64,000 nucleotides of DNA from JACMLD01 sp044227095 (GTDB lineage: Bacteria > Bacteroidota > Bacteroidia > Chitinophagales > Chitinophagaceae), in assembly GCA_044227095.1 (NCBI GenBank), contig JBGAFV010000001.1, positions 496,001-560,000 on the forward strand, written 5' to 3'. The notes beneath the pieces are model-generated. The model worked only from the letters and a program-made list of their open reading frames with translations, was not told where the DNA came from and did no database searches. Each line of letters begins with the position of its first letter. The first letter of the stretch is position 1. Below, piece after piece: positions 34,638 through 43,741 of the stretch. Made by a program: the position numbers and the translations under genes.

Positions 34638-35491
34638 TTTCCCTTCTTAATAGGATCTTCTAATTTCTGACGTTCGTCTCTTTGCAAATCTTCCAGCACA
34701 TAAACAAACTGCAGGTTTGAAAAATTTGTTGCCGGTTTCAATTTCAGTATATAAAAATTACTGCTCTTATCATCTACAATTTCTGCTACTGTACCTACCA
34801 TAATTCCGGGAGGGTAAATATCAGAGACATTGCTTGTTATAACAGAATCACCTTTTGCAACTTTGGCACTTTTAGGAATATTGGCCAGTGTAAGGTAATT
34901 AGAGCTTTCTCCATCCCAGGAAACCGGGCCTGATTCGCCACCTTTCTTCAGCATTGAGTTTACTTTAAACTGTTTATGAAGTACACTCATCACCACAGAA
35001 AAATTATCTCCTACAGAAACAAGCCTGCCTGCAATTCCATTAGGGCTGATAACGCCCCATTCTTTTGTTTTGGGCAAGCCCTGGTTGGTGCCACGGTGAA
35101 TGGTGAGATAGTTGTTTTGTGTACTGGTAAAACTTCCTACTATTTTGGCATCGTAATATTTAAAACGCTGAATGGTGAGCAATGAATCCAGCCGTAAGGT
35201 ATCTGTAAAAAATCTTGTGCTGGTATCGGCACCTTCATAATCCTGGCGCAAGAGGTTAAGCAGATGGGTATTTTGCTTAACCAGCGAATCGTTGGTGCTT
35301 TTTAACTGAAAATAGTATTGAACATTATTATAGCGCTGGCTTATGCGGCCGGTAAACTCTCCCGCAATATTCATAAATGCGGCCTCGTGAAACTTGTTGT
35401 ACGTAAAAAGAAAGTAAAGAGAAATTATCTGCAACACCAGGAAGAATAAGAAGTTAGAAAACTTTCTGATGAAGAGAAATATATTTCGCAC
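34634..35491 (-). CDS. mreC: Rod-shape protein MreC
   Basis: About 285 residues from a GTG start at 35491, which gives the usual family N-terminus RNIFLFIRKFSNFLFFLVLQ; the longer frame would begin at a TTG at 35518 inside a stem-loop. No ATG is available for 47 codons. A membrane helix (about 12-30) is followed by a coiled coil (about 55-85) and two beta-barrel lobes with SPNGIAGRLVSVGDNFSVVM. MreC bridges MreB, PBP2 and the cell-wall synthesis complex in the periplasm. Confidence 0.92.
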   Translation of the reverse strand: MRNIFLFIRKFSNFLFFLVLQIISLYFLFTYNKFHEAAFMNIAGEFTGRISQRYNNVQYYFQLKSTNDSLVKQNTHLLNLLRQDYEGADTSTRFFTDTLRLDSLLTIQRFKYYDAKIVGSFTSTQNNYLTIHRGTNQGLPKTKEWGVISPNGIAGRLVSVGDNFSVVMSVLHKQFKVNSMLKKGGESGPVSWDGESSNYLTLANIPKSAKVAKGDSVITSNVSDIYPPGIMVGTVAEIVDDKSSNFYILKLKPATNFSNLQFVYVLEDLQRDERQKLEDPIKKGK

Positions 35492-35510
35492 AGAAGGAGG
35501 TTTATAGTTA

Positions 35511-35547
35511 AAGTACAAAGCCAGGAACTGCTTCCGGCTTTGTACTT
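35511..35547 (-). promoter_or_regulatory. Intercistronic stem-loop between mreB and mreC
   Basis: A perfect 12-base inverted repeat AAGTACAAAGCC (35511-35522) and GGCTTTGTACTT (35536-35547) with a 13-base loop sits just after the mreB stop. There is no T-tract on the transcribed strand. It may stabilise the mreB message or set the mreB to mreC ratio. Confidence 0.5.
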
Positions 35548-35553
35548 AATTTT

Positions 35554-36579
35554 TTATCGCATTACAAATGGGTACCTGTCGTAGTGTTTTAAAGCAAGGC
35601 CTGTACCTCGTACCACACTTTTCAGTGGATCATCGGCAATGTGTACGGGTAGTTTAATTTTCTGGCTCAAACGCTTATCGAGGCCACGCAACAGCGCACC
35701 GCCTCCTGTAAGATAAAGGCCACGGCGGTAAATATCGCCAGCAAGCTCTGGTGGCGTTGTTTCCAATGCTTTAAGAATTGCCTCTTCTATTTTAAAAATG
35801 CTTTTATCAAGGGCTTCAGCAATTTCCTGGAAGCTTACCATAATTTGTTTAGGTATACCTGTTACAAGGTCGCGGCCGTTTACAGGAATGTCTTCAGGCG
35901 GGTTTTCAAGATCTTTCATGGCAGCGCCTATGTTTATCTTGATTTGTTCTGCAGTACGCTCACCAATGAGCAAGCTATGATAACGGCGCAATGCCTCCAT
36001 AATATCTGCTGTAAATTCATCACCAGCTATGCGGATAGACTGGTCGCAAACAATACCTGCAAGTGCTATTACGGTAATGCCGGTAGTTCCGCCACCAATG
36101 TCTATTATCATGTTTCCAACAGGCTCTTCTACGTCTATGCCAATACCTAAAGCCGCGGCCATAGGCTCGTGCAGCAGGTAAACTTCTTTGGCGCCAGCCT
36201 GTTCTGCACTGTCACGCACGGCACGTTTTTCCACTTCTGTAATAGAAGACGGAATGCATATCATCATGCGCCAGCTTGGCGGAAACAAAGGCTTTTTAGG
36301 GTGGATCATTTTGATCATCTCCCTTATCATCAGCTCAGCGGCGTTAAAATCGGCTATTACACCGTCTTTAAGCGGGCGAACCGTGCGGATGCTTTCGTGG
36401 GTTTTTTCGTGCATCATCAATGCCTTCTTGCCCACAGCCAGCACGTCTTTGGGGTTATTACGGTTCAGTGCCACAATAGATGGTTCGTTTACTACTACTT
36501 CATCGTTATATATGATGAGGGTATTGGCAGTACCCAGGTCAATTGCTATCTCTTGCGTAAAAAAATTAAAAAGTCCCAT
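35554..36579 (-). CDS. mreB: Rod-shape actin homologue MreB
   Basis: The protein has 341 residues, the normal MreB length, with actin-fold nucleotide motifs IDLGTANTLI, a phosphate-2 loop in IDIGGGTTGITVIAL and the adenosine motif YLTGGGALLRGLDKRL. It forms membrane-attached filaments that guide side-wall synthesis. It is the first gene of the mreBCD-mrdA-rodA operon, with its own promoter upstream. Confidence 0.97.
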   Translation of the reverse strand: MGLFNFFTQEIAIDLGTANTLIIYNDEVVVNEPSIVALNRNNPKDVLAVGKKALMMHEKTHESIRTVRPLKDGVIADFNAAELMIREMIKMIHPKKPLFPPSWRMMICIPSSITEVEKRAVRDSAEQAGAKEVYLLHEPMAAALGIGIDVEEPVGNMIIDIGGGTTGITVIALAGIVCDQSIRIAGDEFTADIMEALRRYHSLLIGERTAEQIKINIGAAMKDLENPPEDIPVNGRDLVTGIPKQIMVSFQEIAEALDKSIFKIEEAILKALETTPPELAGDIYRRGLYLTGGGALLRGLDKRLSQKIKLPVHIADDPLKSVVRGTGLALKHYDRYPFVMR

Positions 36580-36619
36580 GTGTTTTCAGTCTGTGATTTT
36601 GAACAGGATATAATGGGTG

Positions 36620-36651
36620 CAAAATTGAAGGAAATAATTCGAATAAACAAA
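36620..36651 (-). promoter_or_regulatory. Candidate mreB promoter
   Basis: On the minus strand TTTG (36648-36651) is followed after 20 bases by CAATTTTG (36620-36627), one mismatch from TAnnTTTG. It lies 41 bases upstream of the mreB ATG. Confidence 0.5.
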
Positions 36652-36760
36652 GCCAAGTGCTTGCCAATCAAGGTTTTTTTTCACATCTGCCCCACTGTTA
36701 AACGTGCCTTAAAAGATGAATATTGTGGAAATGGCTGCCAGTATTTTTGTATTCGGTACT

Positions 36761-36788
36761 AAAAGGGCTTGCCGGTTAACGCCCTTTT
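36761..36788 (-). terminator. Intrinsic terminator downstream of kynA
   Basis: Stem AAAAGGGC/GCCCTTTT with a 12-base loop lies 115 bases after the kynA stop codon and has T on the exit side. Confidence 0.6.
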
Positions 36789-36902
36789 CTATGCATTTTC
36801 AGAGAATCTTTTAACCAACCGGATGCATCAAAAAACCCAAAAAAAACTGAATTGAATTAAAAAAGACTATACGTATCCGTTAGTCATAAAAATAATTATC
36901 GT

Positions 36903-37940
36903 TTAGTGAACAAATCCAAGCCTTGTTTCCATTTGCAAACTTAATCGCGGCAATTTTCTTCTTTCAATAAGAAAGCTGGTAAGGTCTGCCAGTTCTTTAA
37001 AAATATAATGTTTGTTTAAAGCAGCCATCAGGTAATCTTTACCTGTACTACCGCCGGTGCCTATGCGCTTTCCTATCATGCGATGCACCATGCTCATATG
37101 CCTGTAGCGCCATGTGCTCAGTTGTTCATCAATCTCAAGTAAATTGTTTAAAAGCTGAAAAGGCAATTGCAATACAGGATAACCACGATATAACATTATA
37201 AACAAAGCTGCACGGGATGCTTTTGCTGATAATTTTCTTTCGCCTGCGCCTTGCAGGAATACTTTATCAAATATTTCTAAATTTCCTGCTTCTTTTTGTG
37301 CAAGGCTGTTTTTATAACAATCTCTATATTCTTTCCAGTAAACATGCGTTCCTTCAGCTACATCGCTATCATTTGTTTTTGTATACTGAAAGTTTTTCCA
37401 GTTTGATTCTTCATCAAAAAAAGGCATTCTTTCCAGCCAGTTGTTTACCAGCTCTGCCAGGGAAATTTCCTGTTCAGCTTTTTTTACACTTTCCGTCTCA
37501 CTATTACGCAATTGCGACACATAATAATTTTGCCCATACCTGTCTTCAAAACGAAGGCCTAAGGTTGCTTCAAGTATTTTAAATTGAATACTTTGAAAAC
37601 CGGAAGCAGGCCGCAACATATCACGGAAATCAAGAAAGTCCATTGGCGTCATGGTTTCCATAATATCTATTTGCTGTACCAGCAACTTCAAAATGGTAAC
37701 ACACCTGGAAAGGCGATGCACAACTGTTTGCAATTCTGGTGAGTTATCATTAAGTGCAGGTTTCTGCATAATGCTATTCACAGAATTTATTTCATACAAC
37801 AGTTGCTTAAACCAAAGCTCATAAGTTTGATGAATAATGATGAACAGCATTTCATCATGTGCGTGAAGATCCAGTTTATCACTTTCGGGGAATTGTGCGT
37901 TTAATATTTTTTCTGTTTGCAGGTAATCGCTATAGTGCAT
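36903..37940 (-). CDS. kynA: Tryptophan 2,3-dioxygenase
   Basis: The enzyme has 345 residues. It opens the indole ring of tryptophan with O2 to give N-formylkynurenine, the first step of the kynurenine pathway. Heme-dioxygenase motifs are visible: DEMLFIIIHQTYELWFKQ, the substrate segment FLDFRDMLRPASGFQS, and the proximal-His region SMVHRMIGKRIGTGGSTGKDYL. It is longer than the usual 270-280 bacterial residues, in line with the eukaryote-like form found in Bacteroidota. The rest of the pathway is not in the window. The ATG follows a word-type repeat by about 10 bases. Confidence 0.95.
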   Translation of the reverse strand: MHYSDYLQTEKILNAQFPESDKLDLHAHDEMLFIIIHQTYELWFKQLLYEINSVNSIMQKPALNDNSPELQTVVHRLSRCVTILKLLVQQIDIMETMTPMDFLDFRDMLRPASGFQSIQFKILEATLGLRFEDRYGQNYYVSQLRNSETESVKKAEQEISLAELVNNWLERMPFFDEESNWKNFQYTKTNDSDVAEGTHVYWKEYRDCYKNSLAQKEAGNLEIFDKVFLQGAGERKLSAKASRAALFIMLYRGYPVLQLPFQLLNNLLEIDEQLSTWRYRHMSMVHRMIGKRIGTGGSTGKDYLMAALNKHYIFKELADLTSFLIERRKLPRLSLQMETRLGFVH

Positions 37941-38029
37941 AAAATAGTTCTTAGTTCATGGTTTTTAGTTCATAGTTCGTTTGCCGTGCAAAAAAACTGC
38001 AAACTCCTGACTAAGAACTGCGAACTGTT
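37941..38029. repeat. Word-type palindromic spacer between purD and kynA (AGTTCATAGTT words)
   Basis: Words AGTTCTTAGTTCATGG and AGTTCATAGTTCGTTTGC (37946-37984) face inverted words GCAAACTCCTGAC and TAAGAACTGCGAACT (37999-38027). It fills the gap from the purD stop codon (38028) to just before the kynA start codon and shares AGTTCATAGTT with the spacer after galE. Confidence 0.75.
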
Positions 38030-39308
38030 AAGCAAATTCGTACCCGATATCTTTACGGAAGTACATGTTTTCAAAATGGATATTGCCCAGCACTTCCATA
38101 GATTTATCAACAGCGTCGGTAACAGAATCACCAAAAGAAGTAACACAAAAAACCCTTCCGCCATTGGTAAGTACAGAACCATATGCGCTTAATGTGGCTG
38201 CATGAAAAACAATACTATCTGGACCAACTTCGTTTTCAAGTCCTTCAATTTCGAATCCTTTTTCAAATTCTCCGGGGTAACCACCGCTAACTGTCATAAC
38301 AGTGCATGCATACCTGTCGTCACAATCAACCTTTACTTCATTTAATTTTTGCTCAGCAGTGCTGATGAATAAATCCACGAGATCATTTTTCAACCTTGGT
38401 ATCACCACTTCTGTTTCAGGGTCGCCCATACGGCAATTGTATTCTATTACAAAAGGTTCATCGCCTACTTTTATTATTCCTATAAAAACAAAGCCTTTGT
38501 AATCCATTGCTTCAGCCTGCAGGCCTTTAATGGTAGTGCGTACAATTCTCTCTTCAATTTTTTCCATGAACTCATCGTCTGCAAATGGTACCGGGCTTAC
38601 TGCACCCATGCCGCCTGTATTCAATCCTGTATCGCCTACACCAATACGTTTATAATCTTTTGCTTCCGGAAGTATAACATAATTCACTCCATCTGTAAGT
38701 ACAAACATGCTTAGCTCAATACCTTCCAAAAATTCTTCTACAACAACTTTACGGCCTGCTTCGCCAAATTTGTTTCTTTGTATCATTAATTCAAACTCAG
38801 CACCTGCTTCAATATGGTTATGACAAATTAATACGCCTTTGCCTGCGGCAAGTCCATCAGCTTTTAATACAACCGGCAAACTGTGCTGGTTTATATAACG
38901 AACGCCTTCTTCGTAACTGGATGCATCAAACTCCCGGTAGCCTGCAGTTGGAACGTTGTACTTTTTCATAAACTCTTTTGCAAAAGTTTTGCTTCCTTCT
39001 AACTGGGCTGCATGTTGTGATGGACCAATAATAATTATAGATTGCAATTTTGCATCTGCCCTGAAGTAATCAACAATACCTTTTACAAGTGGTTCTTCCG
39101 GACCAACAATCACCATTTCTACCTGTTCCTGTAAACAAAATTGGCCAATGGCATTAAAGTCTGTAATTGCAAGAGAAACATTTTGTCCGCATTGTGAGGT
39201 GCCACCATTGCCGGGTGCAATAAAGAGTTTACTGCATTTGCTGCTTTGTGCCAGCTTCCACGCCAATGCATGTTCCCGGCCACCAGAACCTAACAATAGA
39301 ATTTTCAT
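38028..39308 (-). CDS. purD: Phosphoribosylamine-glycine ligase
   Basis: The enzyme has 426 residues, the standard GARS length, and catalyses the second step of purine synthesis (phosphoribosylamine plus glycine plus ATP). Motifs are MKILLLGSGGREHALAWKL, the ATP-grasp segments VLKADGLAAGKGVLI and NTGGMGAVSP, and the metal-binding EYNCRMGDPETEVV. It is not with other pur genes. It lies in the same direction as kynA with only a repeat spacer between. Confidence 0.97.
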   Translation of the reverse strand: MKILLLGSGGREHALAWKLAQSSKCSKLFIAPGNGGTSQCGQNVSLAITDFNAIGQFCLQEQVEMVIVGPEEPLVKGIVDYFRADAKLQSIIIIGPSQHAAQLEGSKTFAKEFMKKYNVPTAGYREFDASSYEEGVRYINQHSLPVVLKADGLAAGKGVLICHNHIEAGAEFELMIQRNKFGEAGRKVVVEEFLEGIELSMFVLTDGVNYVILPEAKDYKRIGVGDTGLNTGGMGAVSPVPFADDEFMEKIEERIVRTTIKGLQAEAMDYKGFVFIGIIKVGDEPFVIEYNCRMGDPETEVVIPRLKNDLVDLFISTAEQKLNEVKVDCDDRYACTVMTVSGGYPGEFEKGFEIEGLENEVGPDSIVFHAATLSAYGSVLTNGGRVFCVTSFGDSVTDAVDKSMEVLGNIHFENMYFRKDIGYEFA

Positions 39309-39482
39309 GAATGGATTATTTCAACCTGAAAAATAAATAATGATTTGCCTTTCGTATTAACAATTTACACGAAAAGCAAATATCGTAAACTAAGGTCAAA
39401 TTTATGAGATGTTGTATACAGCATTCATTAAATCTCTGTACATTGGCATATAAACCATTTACCCGATCATTAAAATATATTT

Positions 39483-41195
39483 ATGCCAGAACACGAGATT
39501 GCTCAAAAAGGACATCCTAAAGGTTTGTATATTTTGTTTGCAACGGAAATGTGGGAGCGGTTTAATTTTTATGGCATGCGTGCCATGCTGGTTTTATTCA
39601 TGACTAAAGCCCTGTTGTTCAACCATGCATTTGCTTCAAATCTTTACGGTAGTTATTTAAGCCTTGTTTACCTTACGCCTTTGCTGGGCGGGTTTATGGC
39701 AGACAGGTACTGGGGCAATAAACGTTCTATTATTTCTGGCGGTATTGTAATGGCAATTGGCGAAGTGGTTTTATTTACTTGCGGAAGCATATACAGTTCC
39801 AACCCCGGCATTGCTACTTTCTTATTTTATTCCGGACTTGGGTTAATGATTGCAGGCAATGGTTTTTTTAAACCCAATATCTCTTCGCTTGTAGGACAGC
39901 TATATCCCAAAAATGATCACCGCAAAGATGCAGCGTATACTATTTTTTATATGGGCATTAATACCGGTGGTATGCTGGGGCCTTTTATATGCGGACTTTT
40001 TGGCGACACAGGAAATCCCGCAGATTTTCGCTGGGCATTTTTAATTGGCGGTATTGGAATGATTATTAGTGTATTGGTACAAAAGTTCTTTCATAAATAT
40101 ATAACCGACCCAGATAATAATGTACTTGGCCTTGTTCCGGCAAACACTCCTAAAATAATGCTATCGCCTATACCAACTATACTTGGGCTGGCAGTATTGG
40201 CAAGTGCATGTATTGGATTACTTTACCTGGATACTATAGTTAACTATCTTTTTTATTTACTGATTGCCTGTATTGTAATTATACCGGTAATTATTTTTAT
40301 GGATAAGACTTTAACTAAAGTAGAAAAGAGTAAAGTGATAGTAATTTTTGTGGTGTGCTTTTTTGTAATTTTTTTCTGGGCGGCTTTTGAACAGGCTGGT
40401 GCTTCACTTACTTTTTTTGCTGATGCAGAAACAGATCGCAGTCTTGGATTAAAAATACCGGTATGGTTAATAGGCATTGTATCTGCAGGCTTGCTCTATT
40501 TCATATTTACATTGTTTAAAAAAGTAGCTAAAAACCTTGCAACTGCTTTTGATGCCACATTGCGTATTACTGTTTACGGTTTGCTCGTTGCTTTTGCAGG
40601 CGGTATTCTTATTGCAAACATTTATCTTCTTTCAAAAGGGGCTTCTCATATAACCATTGAAGAAATACCAGCAAGCTGGTTTCAATCGCTTAACTCTACA
40701 TTTGTGGTTTTGTTTGCGCCTTTCTTTGCATGGCTATGGTTAAACCTTGGCAAAAGAGAGCCTTCTTCTCCTACTAAAATGGCGCTCGGCTTGTTATTGT
40801 TGGCTCTTGGATATTTGTGGATTGCAAAAGGGGTAGATAATGTTCAACCCGGTGTTAGAGTATCTATGATATGGCTTACCGGCATGTATGCATTGCATAC
40901 TATGGGGGAACTTAGTCTTTCCCCCATAGGCATGAGTCTCGTAAATAAATTATCGCCCTTAAAATTTTCTTCCCTGTTAATGGCCATATGGTTTACTGCA
41001 AATGCGTTTGGCAATAAGGTGGCTGGTGTACTTAGTTCTTTATATCCGGATAATGGTAATGTAACGTCTTTTCTGGGTTATAAGATGCATAACCTGTACG
41101 AGTTCTTTTTGTTGTTTTTAACTATGGCAAGCATTGCCTCACTAATTTTGTTCCTGATTACACGAAGACTGCAAAAAATGATGGCGAAGGAATAA
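39483..41195 (+). CDS. POT/PTR2-family proton-coupled peptide transporter
   Basis: The transporter has 570 residues and about fourteen membrane helices, the bacterial DtpA-like form. The N-terminal signature EMWERFNFYGMRAMLVLFM carries the ExxER motif of the family, and GGFMADRYWGNKRSI and the PTR2 segment FYMGINTGGMLGPFICG follow. It imports di- and tripeptides with protons. Its upstream region of about 170 bases shows no exact -7 box. It is monocistronic. Confidence 0.95.
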   Translation: MPEHEIAQKGHPKGLYILFATEMWERFNFYGMRAMLVLFMTKALLFNHAFASNLYGSYLSLVYLTPLLGGFMADRYWGNKRSIISGGIVMAIGEVVLFTCGSIYSSNPGIATFLFYSGLGLMIAGNGFFKPNISSLVGQLYPKNDHRKDAAYTIFYMGINTGGMLGPFICGLFGDTGNPADFRWAFLIGGIGMIISVLVQKFFHKYITDPDNNVLGLVPANTPKIMLSPIPTILGLAVLASACIGLLYLDTIVNYLFYLLIACIVIIPVIIFMDKTLTKVEKSKVIVIFVVCFFVIFFWAAFEQAGASLTFFADAETDRSLGLKIPVWLIGIVSAGLLYFIFTLFKKVAKNLATAFDATLRITVYGLLVAFAGGILIANIYLLSKGASHITIEEIPASWFQSLNSTFVVLFAPFFAWLWLNLGKREPSSPTKMALGLLLLALGYLWIAKGVDNVQPGVRVSMIWLTGMYALHTMGELSLSPIGMSLVNKLSPLKFSSLLMAIWFTANAFGNKVAGVLSSLYPDNGNVTSFLGYKMHNLYEFFLLFLTMASIASLILFLITRRLQKMMAKE

Positions 41196-41264
41196 TAGAA
41201 AGTTGTTGTGTTTATTATATAGTTCGGCGTTTTCTTAATATCCAAATATGTGCAGAGTAAAATT

Positions 41265-41537
41265 TTATATACCTGCGTCTTTTGTTTTATTCATTTTTAC
41301 AGAAGAAGACATTGAAATAACCGGCGTGTTATTACTAATTAAATGAGGCTGCTCCAATTGCGCTTCTAGTTGTTGCGTATGAAGAAGAAGTGTTTGTTTC
41401 TCTTTTTCAAGCTTACCCATACGGCGTTTTAAGTTTGCAGAACGCCTGTCAATAATTACAAAAACAAGCCAGCCGGATGTAAAGGCGATAAAGAATGCAA
41501 CGATAACGTTGAATAATACAGGATGGGTAAAAATCAT
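41265..41537 (-). CDS. Small membrane-anchored coiled-coil protein (copy A)
   Basis: The protein has 90 residues: one N-terminal membrane helix (about 9-28), a basic turn, a coiled coil (about 35-62, KRRMGKLEKEKQTLLLHTQ) and a short tail with NTPVISMSSS. The same plan, including a tail with (N/K)TP(V/I)(I/F)S(M/I), is found in the next gene, so the two are paralogues or parallel parts of one complex. I know no family name. No regulatory site is visible. Confidence 0.7.
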   Translation of the reverse strand: MIFTHPVLFNVIVAFFIAFTSGWLVFVIIDRRSANLKRRMGKLEKEKQTLLLHTQQLEAQLEQPHLISNNTPVISMSSSVKMNKTKDAGI

Positions 41538-41655
41538 TTTCTATAGGTTTATCAGATCTCTTATTTTATACGCAGCCAATTATCTTATAGTATTTGGTTA
41601 TACTAAAATTTTAAACGATTACTGGAAAACAATTAGAAAGATAAAAACAGAACTA

Positions 41656-41973
41656 TTAAGATGAAGACTTTCCTCCGCCTGATACTTTTTTAGAAAGTCT
41701 TGCCCCTGCAGCTTGCTCTTTCAATAATTCTGAAGCATTATCTGCAATAGAAAAAATGGGTGTTTTAGAAGATATATTTTCTTTCTCTGATAATTCTTTT
41801 TGCAACTGTAAAATTTCTGCATGATTTTTCAGCATTTCAGATTCCAATTTTACAATATTTGATTTCTGTTTCTTAATTACTGCAGCATTAAACAGATACC
41901 CCACGCCGGTAGCAATAATAACAATAGCTGCCAATAAAATCAGGTTGATTGAAATTTCAAGGAAAGCAAGCAT
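41656..41973 (-). CDS. Small membrane-anchored coiled-coil protein (copy B)
   Basis: The protein has 105 residues, with one membrane helix (about 7-30), a coiled coil (about 34-65, SNIVKLESEMLKNHAEILQL) and the tail KTPIFSIADNASELLKEQ ending in a Ser-, Gly- and Lys-rich stretch (SGGGKSSS). It matches copy A in layout. Function unknown; an inner-membrane scaffold is possible. Confidence 0.7.
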   Translation of the reverse strand: MLAFLEISINLILLAAIVIIATGVGYLFNAAVIKKQKSNIVKLESEMLKNHAEILQLQKELSEKENISSKTPIFSIADNASELLKEQAAGARLSKKVSGGGKSSS

Positions 41974-42125
41974 AAGGGGTTGTTATTTAATTATTTCTTA
42001 ATAGTTTTCAGCATGGATATTAATCAAAATTAATAATTGATTTGATAACATGAAAGGTATTTTTTCTACATATTGGCGAGTACTTATACACAAAAATAAA
42101 TGCCTGCTAACGAGTTAAAATTTAA

Positions 42126-43589
42126 TTAAATGTGTTTCTCTATAATTTGCCTGATGTTGCTTACCGCAACTCTTTCTTGCTGCATACTGTCGCGGTAGCG
42201 TATTGTAACCGTATTATCTTCTTTTGTCTGGTGGTCTACGGTTATACAAAAAGGCGTTCCAATTGCATCCATCCTTCTGTAACGTTTGCCAATTGCATCT
42301 TTCTCTTCATAAAAGCACCTGAAAAAGGGCTTGCATTCATTCATTATACTACGTGCAATTTCCGGTAAACCATCTTTTTTTAATAGCGGCAAAATTGCCA
42401 GTTTAACCGGGGCCAGTTTAGGCGGAAATTTTAAAACCACCCTGCTATCCTGCTTATCAACGCTGCTTAAATCTTCTTCAGTATAAGCGTTGCTCATAAT
42501 AAGTAAAAACATCCTGTCTAAACCAATAGAAGTCTCTATTACATACGGAATATAGTTACCAAAGGGTTTGCCGTTACTGTCCAAATCATTGTCAAAATAC
42601 TGCATTTTCTTTTTGCTGTATTGCTGATGCTGGCTTAAATCAAAGTCGGATCTTGAATGGATACCTTCAACTTCCTTAAAACCCATTGGAAAATCGTATT
42701 CTATATCGCAGGCTTCTTTTGCATAATGGGCCAGTTTTATATGATCGTGGTACCTGTATTTTGACGGGTCTGTACCGAGGCTGAGATGCCATTTTAAACG
42801 TTCTTCTTTCCAGAATTTGTACCACTCGCCTTCTGTGCCGGGGCGTACAAAAAACTGCATTTCCATTTGCTCAAATTCACGCATGCGGAAGATAAATTGC
42901 CTGGCCACAATTTCATTACGAAATGCCTTGCCTATTTGCGCAATACCGAAAGGAATTTTCATTCTGCCGGTTTTTTGTACATTCAGAAAATTTACAAAAA
43001 TACCCTGTGCAGTTTCTGGTCTCAGGTAAACCTTACTATCTCCATCTTCTGAAGAAGCTGTAGCACCAAACTCGGTAGAAAACATCAGGTTAAACTGGCG
43101 GATGTCCGTCCAGTTTGCAGTGCCACTAACACTGCATTTTATTTTATTGTCTTCTATTAGTTTTTTAAGTCCTGCAAAATCGTCTTTGGCCAGCAATGCA
43201 TCCATAGCGGATAGAACATCTTCAGCGGATTTGTTTTCGCCTTTCGCCTTTAATTCTTCAGCAAAAGCCTCAATAAGATGGTCTACCCTATATCTTTTTT
43301 TGCTGTCTTTATTGTCAATCATCGGGTCGCTGAAATTATCAACATGTCCGCTGGCTTTCCATGTAGTGGGGTGCATAAAAATGGCTGCGTCAATACCTAC
43401 AATGTTTTCCTGCAACTGGGTCATGCTTTTCCACCAGTAGTCTTTAATATTTTTTTTGAGTTCACTGCCGTACTGGCCGTAATCGTATACCGCACTTAAA
43501 CCATCATAGATTTCGCTGCTGGGAAATATAAATCCGTATTCTTTACAGTGGGCTATAATTGCCTGGAACCTGTTTGTTTCGTTTGCCAT
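42126..43589 (-). CDS. glyS: Glycine-tRNA ligase, single-chain type
   Basis: The enzyme has 487 residues, of the homodimeric class II form with a C-terminal anticodon-binding domain. Motif 2 reads FRNEIVARQFIFRMREFEQMEMQFF; the motif 3 region is ETSIGLDRMFLLIM; VYLRPETAQGIFVNF is the usual glycine pocket segment. It charges tRNA-Gly. An exact -7 box (TATATTTG at 43597-43604, minus strand) stands 7 bases before the ATG, at the left edge of a word-type repeat. Confidence 0.97.
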   Translation of the reverse strand: MANETNRFQAIIAHCKEYGFIFPSSEIYDGLSAVYDYGQYGSELKKNIKDYWWKSMTQLQENIVGIDAAIFMHPTTWKASGHVDNFSDPMIDNKDSKKRYRVDHLIEAFAEELKAKGENKSAEDVLSAMDALLAKDDFAGLKKLIEDNKIKCSVSGTANWTDIRQFNLMFSTEFGATASSEDGDSKVYLRPETAQGIFVNFLNVQKTGRMKIPFGIAQIGKAFRNEIVARQFIFRMREFEQMEMQFFVRPGTEGEWYKFWKEERLKWHLSLGTDPSKYRYHDHIKLAHYAKEACDIEYDFPMGFKEVEGIHSRSDFDLSQHQQYSKKKMQYFDNDLDSNGKPFGNYIPYVIETSIGLDRMFLLIMSNAYTEEDLSSVDKQDSRVVLKFPPKLAPVKLAILPLLKKDGLPEIARSIMNECKPFFRCFYEEKDAIGKRYRRMDAIGTPFCITVDHQTKEDNTVTIRYRDSMQQERVAVSNIRQIIEKHI

Positions 43590-43596
43590 AAGGCTG

Positions 43597-43604
43597 CAAA
43601 TATA
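43597..43604 (-). promoter_or_regulatory. Bacteroidota -7 promoter box of glyS
   Basis: The minus strand reads TATATTTG, an exact TAnnTTTG match, 7 bases before the glyS ATG at 43589. It overlaps the edge of the repeat at 43606-43741. Confidence 0.45.
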
Positions 43605-43605
43605 A

Positions 43606-43741
43606 GTTTATCGGTTGATTGGTTGATCGGTTGACTGGTGGTTAGTTGATTACTAAAAGGGTAGAACTAGAGCTGCATGTTTTTATAGAAAGGGGGTTTC
43701 GCAGAATTATATTTAACTACATCAAATTCTATCAACTAATC
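43606..43741. repeat. Word-type palindromic spacer (GGTTGATTG words)
   Basis: Left words GGTTGATTGGTTGATCGG and GGTGGTTAGTTGATTAC (43613-43652) face inverted words ATCAACTAATCAG (43731-43743). The right arm contains the last codons and stop of the MazG-like gene, so the spacer intrudes into a coding end. Confidence 0.55.

Larger units (their letters stand above)
36580..36902. other. Intergenic region between kynA and mreB
   Basis: The region of about 320 bases holds the mreB promoter (36620-36651) and the kynA terminator (36761-36788). No further gene is supported; a rightward frame here is antisense to mreB and not gene-like. Confidence 0.5.

Noticed and set aside
36169..36762. A 197-codon rightward frame antisense to mreB
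   Set aside because: It lies opposite a well-supported gene with strong protein conservation; its own sequence is not gene-like.
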